From JAOABV01 sp039801465 (GTDB lineage Bacteria > Hydrothermota > Tepidihabitantia > Tepidihabitantales > CAIPLT01): a stretch of 64,000 nt of DNA. The stretch's first letter is position 1; every line of letters begins with the position of its first letter. The position numbers and the translations under genes were made by a program. The notes under the pieces were generated by a model, which did not search any database, was not told the origin of the DNA, and was given only the letters and a program-made list of their open reading frames with translations. The stretch spans positions 22,696 through 86,695 of the forward strand of contig JBDRUT010000009.1 in assembly GCA_039801465.1 (NCBI GenBank), given 5' to 3'. Below are positions 42,614-50,445 of this stretch, in pieces.

Positions 42614-44101
42614 ATGAAATCAGTCAATAAATTGATATGGGTAGTAATAATATCTACAACTTTAATTTCGTTCAGTTCTATATTAAGTTTTCCCGTTGAT
42701 TGGTCTATTAATCCAATTTGGAGTGGTTCCGCTACTTTGAGACAGATTGATATTGACAACCATCTAAAAAGTCCTGATGATGACACCTTTAGAATATTTA
42801 CAGTTCAATCAGCATCACCTCGCTTCGTGTTACTTTTTACTGATGTTTCCAGTTCTTTACCAATGCAATGGCGGTGCGAGACCTTGGAAATGTCTCCAAA
42901 TGGAAGTTATGGCGCAAGAATCGGTGATGTTGATAGAAATGGTGTTAATGATTTAGTCTATATTCGCTCTGCCACACCCTATTATCTATTTCGACGCTAC
43001 TGGGACATTACAAATTCTTATTGGGTTCAGGAGACAATTTGTCAAACTAATGGAGCTAACTGGGCATTAGATGTTGCAGATGCCGATAATAATGGTTTTA
43101 CTGACGACATCATCTACAGTGCTGGTGTAACTTCTTCAAGCAGAGTTTATCGGGCATACTGGACTGGCTCTCAATGGCAAAATTCTGAATTGTGGTCTGG
43201 TGATGGTCGCACAATCCAGGGAATTGCAATTGGTAATTTTGACCAATCAAACGGTGATTCTAATGAAATCGTTGTTGCTACAGCAGGAACTTCTGCTGAC
43301 GGCGGTAGAGTAGTACGAATAAAATGGAACGGCCTTACTTGGGATACCTTAACACTCTGGAAATGTCCAGACAATGCATCTTTTACAAATGTTGCCATCG
43401 GTGATATTGATTCTACTAATCCTGGTAACGAAATTGTTTTGGCAAATGGCTTAGGTCCGGGCAGTATGATTCGTGGTGCAATAATTGAACTTTTCGGTTC
43501 TGGTACCAACTGGTATCAAAGACCAATCTTTATTCCACAATCTTCAACAAATGCTTGGGGACTTGCAATTGGTGATGTAATGACAACAAATCCTGGTGAA
43601 GAAGTTATTTTTGCTAATTCACTCGGACCGCCTTATGAAGTAAGAACTGTCTTTGGCTCAGGTGATAGTTGGTCCAATGAATTAATTTTTGCAATTGGGG
43701 GAGCGACTTATGGAATTGTTACAGGAGATGTAAATAAACATCGAACTATTAATCAAGAAATCGCAATTGCGGGCAATTCATCCGTTTATGAAGCCGAACA
43801 ACTAATTAGCGGTAACATAAGTATATCAAATACTACTCCTCTGCTACAGCAAAGAATTATAATAGCGCCAAACCCGACAAAAAACTTATTATCAGTAAAA
43901 TGCGCAGATGTGCCATTTTCTTTATTCAAAATTGCTCTCTATAATTCCGTTGGTAGATTAATTAAATCTTTTCCGGTAAATGAAACTGATAATACTCATT
44001 GTTTGCAATTTAATATTGCAGACATACCAAATGGGGTTTACATTTTAAGATTTGTTTCTAAAGATATAAAAGAAGAAAAAGTGTTAGTAATTAATCGATA
44101 G
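42614..44101 (+). CDS. Secreted FG-GAP/VCBS-like repeat protein with T9SS-like sorting tail
   Basis: The 495-residue protein has a signal peptide (LIWVVIISTTLISFSSILS) and several repeats with the Asp-rich calcium-loop style of FG-GAP/VCBS propellers: IGDVDRNGVNDLVYI, VADADNNGFTDDIIY, IGNFDQSNGDSNEIVVA and IGDIDSTNPGNEIVLA. The last 80 residues form a sorting tail: APNPTKNLLSVKC, LYNSVGRLIKSF, IPNGVYILRF and a Lys near the end. It starts 17 bp after the tmRNA with GGGAG 6 nt before the ATG, so it may be read from the tmRNA promoter. The function is unknown beyond being exported. Confidence 0.82.
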   Translation: MKSVNKLIWVVIISTTLISFSSILSFPVDWSINPIWSGSATLRQIDIDNHLKSPDDDTFRIFTVQSASPRFVLLFTDVSSSLPMQWRCETLEMSPNGSYGARIGDVDRNGVNDLVYIRSATPYYLFRRYWDITNSYWVQETICQTNGANWALDVADADNNGFTDDIIYSAGVTSSSRVYRAYWTGSQWQNSELWSGDGRTIQGIAIGNFDQSNGDSNEIVVATAGTSADGGRVVRIKWNGLTWDTLTLWKCPDNASFTNVAIGDIDSTNPGNEIVLANGLGPGSMIRGAIIELFGSGTNWYQRPIFIPQSSTNAWGLAIGDVMTTNPGEEVIFANSLGPPYEVRTVFGSGDSWSNELIFAIGGATYGIVTGDVNKHRTINQEIAIAGNSSVYEAEQLISGNISISNTTPLLQQRIIIAPNPTKNLLSVKCADVPFSLFKIALYNSVGRLIKSFPVNETDNTHCLQFNIADIPNGVYILRFVSKDIKEEKVLVINR

Positions 44102-44120
44102 GAAATATTATATTCTTAGT

Positions 44121-44603
44121 TTATCTTTTATATCCAATTTTTCTTAAAAAATCTTTGCGTTCTTGTTTATCTTTTTCAGTTTCGATTCCTTTGGATTTTT
44201 CACCGTCAATAACTCCCAAAACCCCTCTCCCTTGTTCTATTTCCGCAATAACGACTTCAACTGGGTTCGCAGTTGCACAATAAATTGAGCAAACTTCAGA
44301 TATTGATTTTATTGCATTAAGGACATTGATTGGGTAAGCATTTCTCATGATTATAATAAATGTATGGCCACAACTAAGATTATAGGCATTATCCTCAGCA
44401 AGTCTTATTAAATCCATATCATTCCCATCACTACGAACTAAACACGGACCGGACGATTCACAAAAGGCAATTCCAAATTTTATTCCAGGTACAGTAGTAA
44501 TCAGAGTTTCATAGATATCTTCAGTTGTTTTTATAAAATGTGATTGACCAAAAATAATATTTGTATCATCGGGCTTATTGATTTTTATCGTTTTCAGTTC
44601 CAC
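44121..44603 (-). CDS. Adenosine-specific kinase family protein (DUF355)
   Basis: The 160-residue protein matches the adenosine-specific kinase family known mainly from archaea and thermophiles: FGQSHFIKTTEDIYETL, KFGIAFCESSGPCLVRSDGN, NAYNLSCGHTFIIIM, IYCATANPVEVVIAEI and GRGVLGVIDG appear in family order. Structures of members bind AMP or adenosine, though the physiological reaction is poorly defined. It starts with GTG (44601-44603), with AGGAGG 6 nt upstream. It is convergent with the FG-GAP-like gene (19 bp apart) and lies just downstream of the tRNA cluster. Confidence 0.88.
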   Translation of the reverse strand: MELKTIKINKPDDTNIIFGQSHFIKTTEDIYETLITTVPGIKFGIAFCESSGPCLVRSDGNDMDLIRLAEDNAYNLSCGHTFIIIMRNAYPINVLNAIKSISEVCSIYCATANPVEVVIAEIEQGRGVLGVIDGEKSKGIETEKDKQERKDFLRKIGYKR

Positions 44604-44649
44604 TTTAACCTCCTTTTGTCGTATTCAATATTTGATTTAAAAATAAAAA

Positions 44650-44722
44650 TGGGTCGTGCAGGATTCGAACCTGCGGCCACCGGATTAAAAATCCGGTGCT
44701 CTGCCACCTGAGCTAACGACCC
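44650..44722 (-). tRNA. tRNA-Lys (anticodon TTT)
   Basis: GGGTCGT at the 5' end pairs with ACGACCC at the 3' end. The anticodon arm is CCGGA-TTTTTAA-TCCGG, giving TTT, and the T-arm is GCAGG-TTCGAAT-CCTGC. The discriminator is A; CCA is not encoded. It is the last of five tRNAs read on the minus strand. Confidence 0.97.
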
Positions 44723-44785
44723 CAAATTCCTTTGATGATGGCAACATATTTTATATTATCTTTTATGCTATTATTCAATCAATAA

Positions 44786-44872
44786 TGCCGGGAGCCGGAA
44801 TCGAACCGGCACAGTCGAAAACGACCGAGGGATTTTAAGTCCCTTGCGTCTACCATGTTCCGCCATCCCGGC
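44786..44872 (-). tRNA. tRNA-Leu (anticodon TAA)
   Basis: The acceptor GCCGGGA/TCCCGGC and a long variable arm (CGGTCGTTTTCGACTG) mark a class II tRNA of 87 nt. The anticodon loop CTTAAAA reads TAA, so it decodes UUA/UUG leucine codons. CCA is not encoded. Confidence 0.97.
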
Positions 44873-44932
44873 AACCACTTTCACAGTAATTATATAATTA
44901 AAAATTTCTTTTGTAATTTTAATAGTTATTAA

Positions 44933-45005
44933 AGGCGGCAATGGGACTTGCACCCATGAATAGCGGTTTTGCAGACCGCCGCCTTAGCTACTTGGCTATG
45001 CCGCC
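44933..45005 (-). tRNA. tRNA-Cys (anticodon GCA)
   Basis: The acceptor GGCGGCA/TGCCGCC, the anticodon stem GCGGT/ACCGC with loop CTGCAAA and the U discriminator expected for cysteine identify it. CCA is not encoded. Confidence 0.97.
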
Positions 45006-45033
45006 ACCTGATTTTCTTTTCTAATAAAATTAA

Positions 45034-45106
45034 AGCGGGAGACGAGATTTGAACTCGCGACCCTCACCTTGGCAAGGTGATGCTCTACCAGCTGAGCTAC
45101 TCCCGC
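45034..45106 (-). tRNA. tRNA-Gly (anticodon GCC)
   Basis: The acceptor GCGGGAG/CTCCCGC, the D-arm AGCTCAGCTGGTAGAGC and the anticodon arm TCACC-TTGCCAA-GGTGA give GCC. The discriminator is U, as usual for bacterial glycine tRNA. CCA is not encoded. Confidence 0.97.
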
Positions 45107-45164
45107 ATATTTGATTACAAAAAATTATATATCTTTTTTGCAAATTTTGTCAATAAATTTTATG

Positions 45165-45237
45165 CGGTCCCAACGGGAGTCGAACCCGTGTCTTCACCTT
45201 GAAAGAGTGATGTCCTAAACCACTAGACGATGGGACC
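45165..45237 (-). tRNA. tRNA-Glu (anticodon TTC)
   Basis: The acceptor GGTCCCA/TGGGACC with G discriminator and the anticodon arm TCACT-CTTTCAA-GGTGA reading TTC identify tRNA-Glu. It is the first gene of the tRNA cluster, 9 nt after the -10 of the promoter at 45247-45274. Confidence 0.96.
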
Positions 45238-45246
45238 ATTGTTTAT

Positions 45247-45274
45247 AGATTAACAGAATATTCTAATTTGTCAA
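45247..45274 (-). promoter_or_regulatory. Promoter of the five-tRNA cluster
   Basis: On the minus strand TTGACA (45269-45274), a 16-bp spacer and TAATCT (45247-45252) lie 9 bp before tRNA-Glu. The gaps between the following tRNAs (58-60 bp and less) show no other clear promoter, so one transcript is likely. Confidence 0.7.
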
Positions 45275-45300
45275 GGATGAATTCCAAAGAACTCCGGGAA

Positions 45301-45375
45301 AATGCCACTAAAAACTCAGAAGGCACAGAAAACGAAAGAACATTTAATGATTCAATAGCAAAAATTGAGTTTCGT
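45301..45375 (+). repeat. Copy of the dispersed intergenic repeat
   Basis: It reads GCCACTAAAAACTCAGAAGG, then CACAGAAAACGAAAGAACAT, then TTAATGATTCAATAGCAAAA, in the same order as the other copies. It lies between the tRNA cluster and the PpiD-like gene and has no coding role. Confidence 0.6.
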
Positions 45376-45502
45376 AGCGTTCCCATTCCATCGAAATACA
45401 CTACACAAATGTATTTGTTTGTTATCACTTTTACTGCATTTCAGAGAGTAAGATGAAGTTTCAAAAAGTAAAGTTAAAATATCGTTAAATGAACGGAAAA
45501 TA

Positions 45503-47263
45503 CTAAAAGAATGTTGCATCACGGAAATCAAGAATTTCTGGAGTCTTTGTCACATTCTGAAAAATTTGATTACCAACCTCAGTAACTCTATTTTCCCGAT
45601 AATTATCCACATTAAAATTTTGGTTATTCTTTTTCTCATCACACCGTATAATAAATGCGCCGGCTTCAGTTGCTAAAACACCATAGATCTCTCCGGGATT
45701 TAACGCATATGCAGCGCCGGCAAATTCTGAACCACGACGGTTTCGACATTCTCGAAACGAGTTAAACTCCTCAGTCCTTAAGTCGATTAAACTTTCCGTG
45801 CGAACGATCGATTCTAAAGGAACTCGATTTCTTACTTTTCCCATTATGTCCTCGGCGTATTTTTTAATCAATTCTTTCTCTTTTTCTCGACGCACAGTCC
45901 ATTCAATTGAGCTTTTGACTTTATCAAATGGTTGAACTGATTTAGGTTCTTTTCCAATATATTGGAAGATGTAATACCCGCCTCTTCCTTTTAATGGTTT
46001 ACTAATAGCGCCAGGCTTAGACTTTAGCACAAATTCTTTGAATTGATTTTGACTTAACACACCGGGGAAATTTAACCGGTCTTTAGTCATCGGTGGCATT
46101 TCTCTTGAGAACAGTCCGTATTCATGACACAAAGTATCAAAATTTTCTGTTCGGCTACGCTCTAAGAATGAATTAATACTATCAAGCAATGCTATTTCTG
46201 TTTCCCTGGTTATTTTTATTGATTTGGTTATCTTTTGAATCTTGACACTATCTTTTGCCTTAGCAAGTACTTTAACAATTTGCCATCCCGACGTTGTCAG
46301 CGTTGGCGGAGTAATCGAATCATTACCTAATTTTTTAAGAGCGACCTGTAAAATAGTATCTAAATCTTTTATTTTTATCCACTGAGCAAATGTATCAGTT
46401 GGGTTTTCGGAGAAATCCCGAATTAACAATTTAAATTCTTCGGTTTTTGTAAGTTCATAAGCATCTTCAATTTGGCGTTGTGCATCTAATGAATCGCGGG
46501 ATGTTATCATTAGAGGAAAGTAGACACTCTTCACTCGATAAGATTCTTTTCTTTCGTATTTGCTTTTATTCTTCTCATAATACTTTTTTAACTCATCTTC
46601 AGTTGGAGTATATTTTTCTGTTAGGACTTTATTACTAAAGTAGAGGAAAGTAACTTTAATAGATGTGTTTTCCTTTTCCATCTGTTCATTAATTTCGCCA
46701 TTCGTCACCCGATAACTATTAAGCACATCAATTCGGAATTTTTCTTTGGGTAGTGCAGATGCTAATTCTTGGGCATAAAGAGTTAATTGTAAACGATTTT
46801 CCGGTGCAAACATATATTGCTGATATTTTTCATAATTAAATTTACCATCAGTATAAAATTCCGGGTTCTGCTGAATATCTTGGGGTGGATTTGATTTGAT
46901 AATTTCGATTATTTCTGGCTCAGTAATTTTTATTTTGCTCTTTTTTAAGATGTCCTGCCAGGATTTTTCAGTAGTCAGATATTGCCAAGTTTGCTGTCGA
47001 ATGTTTTCGATATCGGCTTGCGATAAATCACGCAGTTTTTTTTCAAATTGATATTTTAGGGTAAAATAATCCAGTGTTTGTCGATATTCATTCAATGTGA
47101 TATTTTTTTTGCCAACTTTGCCAACGATACCTTTGGCTAACATTCCTTGGCCGGATTTACTCCGCAGCATTTGCCACAATTCACTCATTAAAAATCCGCC
47201 AATGAATGCAGCGGCTACGATAATAAATAATACTTTGCTCCATCGTCGCATTTTTATAATCAT
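45503..47263 (-). CDS. PpiD/SurA-like membrane-anchored peptidyl-prolyl isomerase
   Basis: From the ATG at 47261-47263 the protein has about 586 residues. One N-terminal membrane helix (KVLFIIVAAAFIGGFLM) anchors a periplasmic region with a SurA-N-like segment (GKKNITLNEYRQTLDYF, then KYQQYMFAPENRLQLTLYAQELASAL) and two parvulin-like regions (VKSVYFPLMITSRD and KSKPGAISKPLKGRGGYYIFQYIG). PpiD-type proteins help fold proteins leaving the Sec channel, which fits the many exported proteins here. The frame is open 37 codons further upstream, but the promoter TTGACT-16 bp-TAAAAT sits 8 nt before the chosen ATG, which decides the start and suggests a leaderless mRNA. Confidence 0.82.
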   Translation of the reverse strand: MIIKMRRWSKVLFIIVAAAFIGGFLMSELWQMLRSKSGQGMLAKGIVGKVGKKNITLNEYRQTLDYFTLKYQFEKKLRDLSQADIENIRQQTWQYLTTEKSWQDILKKSKIKITEPEIIEIIKSNPPQDIQQNPEFYTDGKFNYEKYQQYMFAPENRLQLTLYAQELASALPKEKFRIDVLNSYRVTNGEINEQMEKENTSIKVTFLYFSNKVLTEKYTPTEDELKKYYEKNKSKYERKESYRVKSVYFPLMITSRDSLDAQRQIEDAYELTKTEEFKLLIRDFSENPTDTFAQWIKIKDLDTILQVALKKLGNDSITPPTLTTSGWQIVKVLAKAKDSVKIQKITKSIKITRETEIALLDSINSFLERSRTENFDTLCHEYGLFSREMPPMTKDRLNFPGVLSQNQFKEFVLKSKPGAISKPLKGRGGYYIFQYIGKEPKSVQPFDKVKSSIEWTVRREKEKELIKKYAEDIMGKVRNRVPLESIVRTESLIDLRTEEFNSFRECRNRRGSEFAGAAYALNPGEIYGVLATEAGAFIIRCDEKKNNQNFNVDNYRENRVTEVGNQIFQNVTKTPEILDFRDATFF

Positions 47264-47271
47264 AGTGTTTA

Positions 47272-47299
47272 ATTTTACAATTTTTCTGTAAAAAGTCAA
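47272..47299 (-). promoter_or_regulatory. Promoter of the PpiD-like gene, leaderless type
   Basis: On the minus strand TTGACT (47294-47299) and TAAAAT (47272-47277) are 16 bp apart, and the -10 ends 8 nt before the ATG at 47263. It is divergent from the purM promoter. Confidence 0.7.
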
Positions 47300-47400
47300 T
47301 AGATAAGGAGATATTTTAAACATTTCAATTCTAAATTTACATATAGTTAGTATAGTATAGTATTCATTACACAAGTATTACGTCTTTCTCAAACTACCAA

Positions 47401-47429
47401 TTGACTTTTCTGACCATTCCGGTTAAAGT
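47401..47429 (+). promoter_or_regulatory. purM promoter, leaderless type
   Basis: TTGACT (47401-47406), a 17-bp spacer and TAAAGT (47424-47429) end 6 nt before the ATG at 47436. No purine-rich ribosome site is present in the gap. Confidence 0.65.
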
Positions 47430-47435
47430 ATTTAT

Positions 47436-48494
47436 ATGAGAATGCTTGCTGAAGCCTATAAATTAGCCGGGGTAGACATAAACAAAACATCAAAAATAAA
47501 ATCCCGCATTAAATTATTGGTCAAAAAAACTTTTTCGAGCCAAGTCTTATCCGAAATTGGCTTATTCGGTGGTCTTTACCAATTACCTAAGTCAGTACTT
47601 AATAATAAACAACAGACAGTGCTTGTTGCCAGTTGTGATGGAGTTGGCACAAAATTGAACATTGCTAAAATGATGAATAAACATAACACAATTGGTGAAG
47701 ATTTAGTTAATCATTGTGTTAATGATATTTTAACCTTAGGAGCCAAACCTTTATTCTTTTTAGATTATATTGCTTATAGTGATGTCCAATCCAAGATAAT
47801 TGAGCAAGTTATTAAGGGATTAGTTAACGGATGTAAAAAGAATAATTGTGCTTTAATTGGTGGCGAAACTGCAATGATGCCCGGAATGTATAAAAAAGGC
47901 GAATATGATTTAGTCGGGTTTATTGTCGGCATTGTCGACAAGAACAAAATTATTGACGGCAAAAAAATTAAGCGTGGTGATAAATTAATCGGTATTCCGT
48001 CATCCGGTCTTCACACTAATGGTTACTCTTTAGCGAGAAAAGTGTTTTTTGCCGATAACAAATTTACGATAAAAACTCAACTACCGGGATTAAAACAACC
48101 ATTAGGCGAAGTGTTATTAAAACCTCATCGTTCATATCTAAAACAAGTTTATCCCCTAGTTCCCTATGTCTCAGGCATTGCGCATATTACCGGAGGTGGA
48201 TTCTACGAAAATATTGAACGCCTGTTACCCAAAAATTTATCGTGCTGTATTTATCAAAACACTTGGCAAATTCCTAAAATTTTTACACTTATTCAAAAAT
48301 ATGGTAAAATCACCGATAGAGAAATGTATCACGTATTTAATATGGGTATTGGCATAGTTCTTTTCGCTCATCCTCAGAATGTCAATAAAATCTTAAACCG
48401 CATTCCGCAGGCAAGAATTATTGGTGAAGTAAAAGCAGGAAAACGGAGTGTCCGAATAGAGAAGTATAGGATTAACAATTCTATTAATCGTTAG
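47436..48494 (+). CDS. purM: Phosphoribosylformylglycinamidine cyclo-ligase
   Basis: PurM makes aminoimidazole ribonucleotide from formylglycinamidine ribonucleotide with ATP, the fifth purine step. The 352-residue protein starts with the usual YKLAGVDI segment and has VASCDGVGTKLNIAK, VNHCVNDILTLGAKPLFFLDY and IGGETAMMPGMYKKGEYDLVGF, all characteristic. It overlaps nothing and is followed 4 bp later by polX, so the two are cotranscribed. The start is supported by the promoter 6 nt upstream. Confidence 0.95.
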   Translation: MRMLAEAYKLAGVDINKTSKIKSRIKLLVKKTFSSQVLSEIGLFGGLYQLPKSVLNNKQQTVLVASCDGVGTKLNIAKMMNKHNTIGEDLVNHCVNDILTLGAKPLFFLDYIAYSDVQSKIIEQVIKGLVNGCKKNNCALIGGETAMMPGMYKKGEYDLVGFIVGIVDKNKIIDGKKIKRGDKLIGIPSSGLHTNGYSLARKVFFADNKFTIKTQLPGLKQPLGEVLLKPHRSYLKQVYPLVPYVSGIAHITGGGFYENIERLLPKNLSCCIYQNTWQIPKIFTLIQKYGKITDREMYHVFNMGIGIVLFAHPQNVNKILNRIPQARIIGEVKAGKRSVRIEKYRINNSINR

Positions 48495-48498
48495 AAAA

Positions 48499-50232
48499 AT
48501 GAAAAATAAAGAAATTGCTAATATTTTTGACCGAATTGCTGATGCCTTAGAATTTAAGGGCGAACAAGTGTTTCGAGTATTAGCATATCGTAAGGCAGCA
48601 AGAATAATTGAAGAACTATCTGAAGATATTGAAGTGCTAAATCGAGAAGGAAAACTACGAGAAATTCCTGGGATTGGTGAAGGCATTGCTAAAAAGATTG
48701 ATGAATATCTTAAAACTGGAAAGATGAAGAAATATCAAGAGGCAATGTCTGGCATTCCCCAAGAATTACTGGAATTACTTAATATCCAAAATTTAGGTCC
48801 CAAAACACTCAAATTAGCAAATGAAAAATTGGGCGTGAAAAATCTTGCAGACCTGAAAAGAGTCATTGAAGACGGTTCTTTATCAAAGTTGTTTCGAATG
48901 GGTGAAAAGAAAGTTGAAAATATTCGCAAAGGAATTATTCTTTATGAGCAAGGTCAGAAACGCATTCCGATTGACACCGCACTTCAGATTGCGGAAATGG
49001 TCGTTGGTTATTTGAAAAAAGCCCCAGGAATTATGAATATTTCACCATCAGGCTCATTAAGACGAATGAAAGAAACTATCGGCGATATTGATATTTTAGT
49101 TACGGGTAAAAATGGTCAAAAGATAATCAACTATTTTACTCAAATGCCCGAGGTTACCCAAGTTCTTGCTTCCGGTAGTACTAAAGGTTCAGTCATAATC
49201 GGTTCAGGAGAAGAAGCAATTCAAGTTGATGTTCGATTTGTCGAGCCAAAATCATATGGTTCCGCATTACAATATTTTACTGGTTCTAAAGAACATAATA
49301 TAAAACTACGTAGTTTAGCCAAAGAAAAGGGATTGAAACTATCCGAATACGGTATTTATGAAATAAGAAGCAATGGTAAAGAAAAATATATTGCGGGTGA
49401 GTCCGAAGAAGATGTGTACCAAGCAATTGGATTACCCTGGATGCCTCCAGAAATTAGAGAAGACCGCGGAGAAATTGAAGCTGCTTTAGCCAATAAGTTG
49501 CCTGATTTAATTGACTATGATGAGATCAAAGGTGATTTACAAGTCCATTCTAACTATTCAGATGGAGCGGCAACTATTGAAGAAATCGTTCAAACTGCAA
49601 TAAAATTAGGATACGAATACATTGCGATTACTGACCATTCAAAAACTGCTCAATATGCTGGTGGACTTTCTGAAGACCATCTGAAAATGCAATGGGATGA
49701 GATTGATAAAATTCAAGCCAAATATAAAAAAATAAAAATTCTAAAAGGCATTGAAGTTGACATCTTAAAATCAGGTAAACTTGATTTTTCTGACCGAGTG
49801 CTGAGTAATTTAGATGTTGTCGTCGCGGCAATCCATCAGGGTTTCAAACAAAATGTAACTGAAAGAATCTGTTCCGCAATTGAAAATTCTTATGTTGATA
49901 TTATTGCCCATCCTACTGGAAGGTTGATAAACAAACGAGAAGGTTACGATGTCGATTTAGAAAAAGTCTTAGAACATGCTCTAAAATACCAAAAAGTTTT
50001 AGAGATCAATGCCTACCCCAATCGTCTTGATTTAAATGATATTTGGGCAAGACGAGCAAAAGAGATGGGAATAAAACTTGCAATCAATACTGATGCCCAT
50101 GGTCTGTCCGACTTAAATTGGATGCGTTTTGGTATCGGTGTTGCCCGTCGCGCTTGGTTAGAAAAAGATGATGTCATCAATACTATGAAATGGCAAGACT
50201 TTAAAAAACTTCTTATTCAACATCGCAAGTGA
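48499..50232 (+). CDS. polX: Family X DNA polymerase with PHP domain
   Basis: Bacterial PolX fills short gaps in base-excision and related repair and carries a PHP exonuclease/phosphatase domain. The 577-residue protein has the HhH region (RVLAYRKAARIIEEL, EIPGIGEGIAKKIDEYL), the polymerase palm with SLRRMKETIGDIDILVTG (catalytic Asp pair near residue 195), and from about residue 340 the PHP domain: LQVHSNYSDGAATIEEI, AITDHSKTAQYAGG, AAIHQGF, IIAHPTGRLI and INTDAHGLSDL. The metal-binding His and Asp residues look intact. It begins 4 bp after purM, which suggests translational coupling rather than a functional link. Confidence 0.95.
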   Translation: MKNKEIANIFDRIADALEFKGEQVFRVLAYRKAARIIEELSEDIEVLNREGKLREIPGIGEGIAKKIDEYLKTGKMKKYQEAMSGIPQELLELLNIQNLGPKTLKLANEKLGVKNLADLKRVIEDGSLSKLFRMGEKKVENIRKGIILYEQGQKRIPIDTALQIAEMVVGYLKKAPGIMNISPSGSLRRMKETIGDIDILVTGKNGQKIINYFTQMPEVTQVLASGSTKGSVIIGSGEEAIQVDVRFVEPKSYGSALQYFTGSKEHNIKLRSLAKEKGLKLSEYGIYEIRSNGKEKYIAGESEEDVYQAIGLPWMPPEIREDRGEIEAALANKLPDLIDYDEIKGDLQVHSNYSDGAATIEEIVQTAIKLGYEYIAITDHSKTAQYAGGLSEDHLKMQWDEIDKIQAKYKKIKILKGIEVDILKSGKLDFSDRVLSNLDVVVAAIHQGFKQNVTERICSAIENSYVDIIAHPTGRLINKREGYDVDLEKVLEHALKYQKVLEINAYPNRLDLNDIWARRAKEMGIKLAINTDAHGLSDLNWMRFGIGVARRAWLEKDDVINTMKWQDFKKLLIQHRK

Positions 50233-50445
50233 AAAAGACAACTTTTTCTCGCAGACATATTCTTTAAAAGAAGATGTTACCATACCCTATATTAGAATTT
50301 TAATGCATCACCTAAACATCCACTTTCTTCTAAAAATAACCGCAAGTTTCTCCTTAGAATTTATTGACAGATAATCTATTATAAAGTATAATATTACTTT
50401 ATGAATTTTTGTTTCTTATTCAATAAATCTTTCCAAGGAGGCAGT

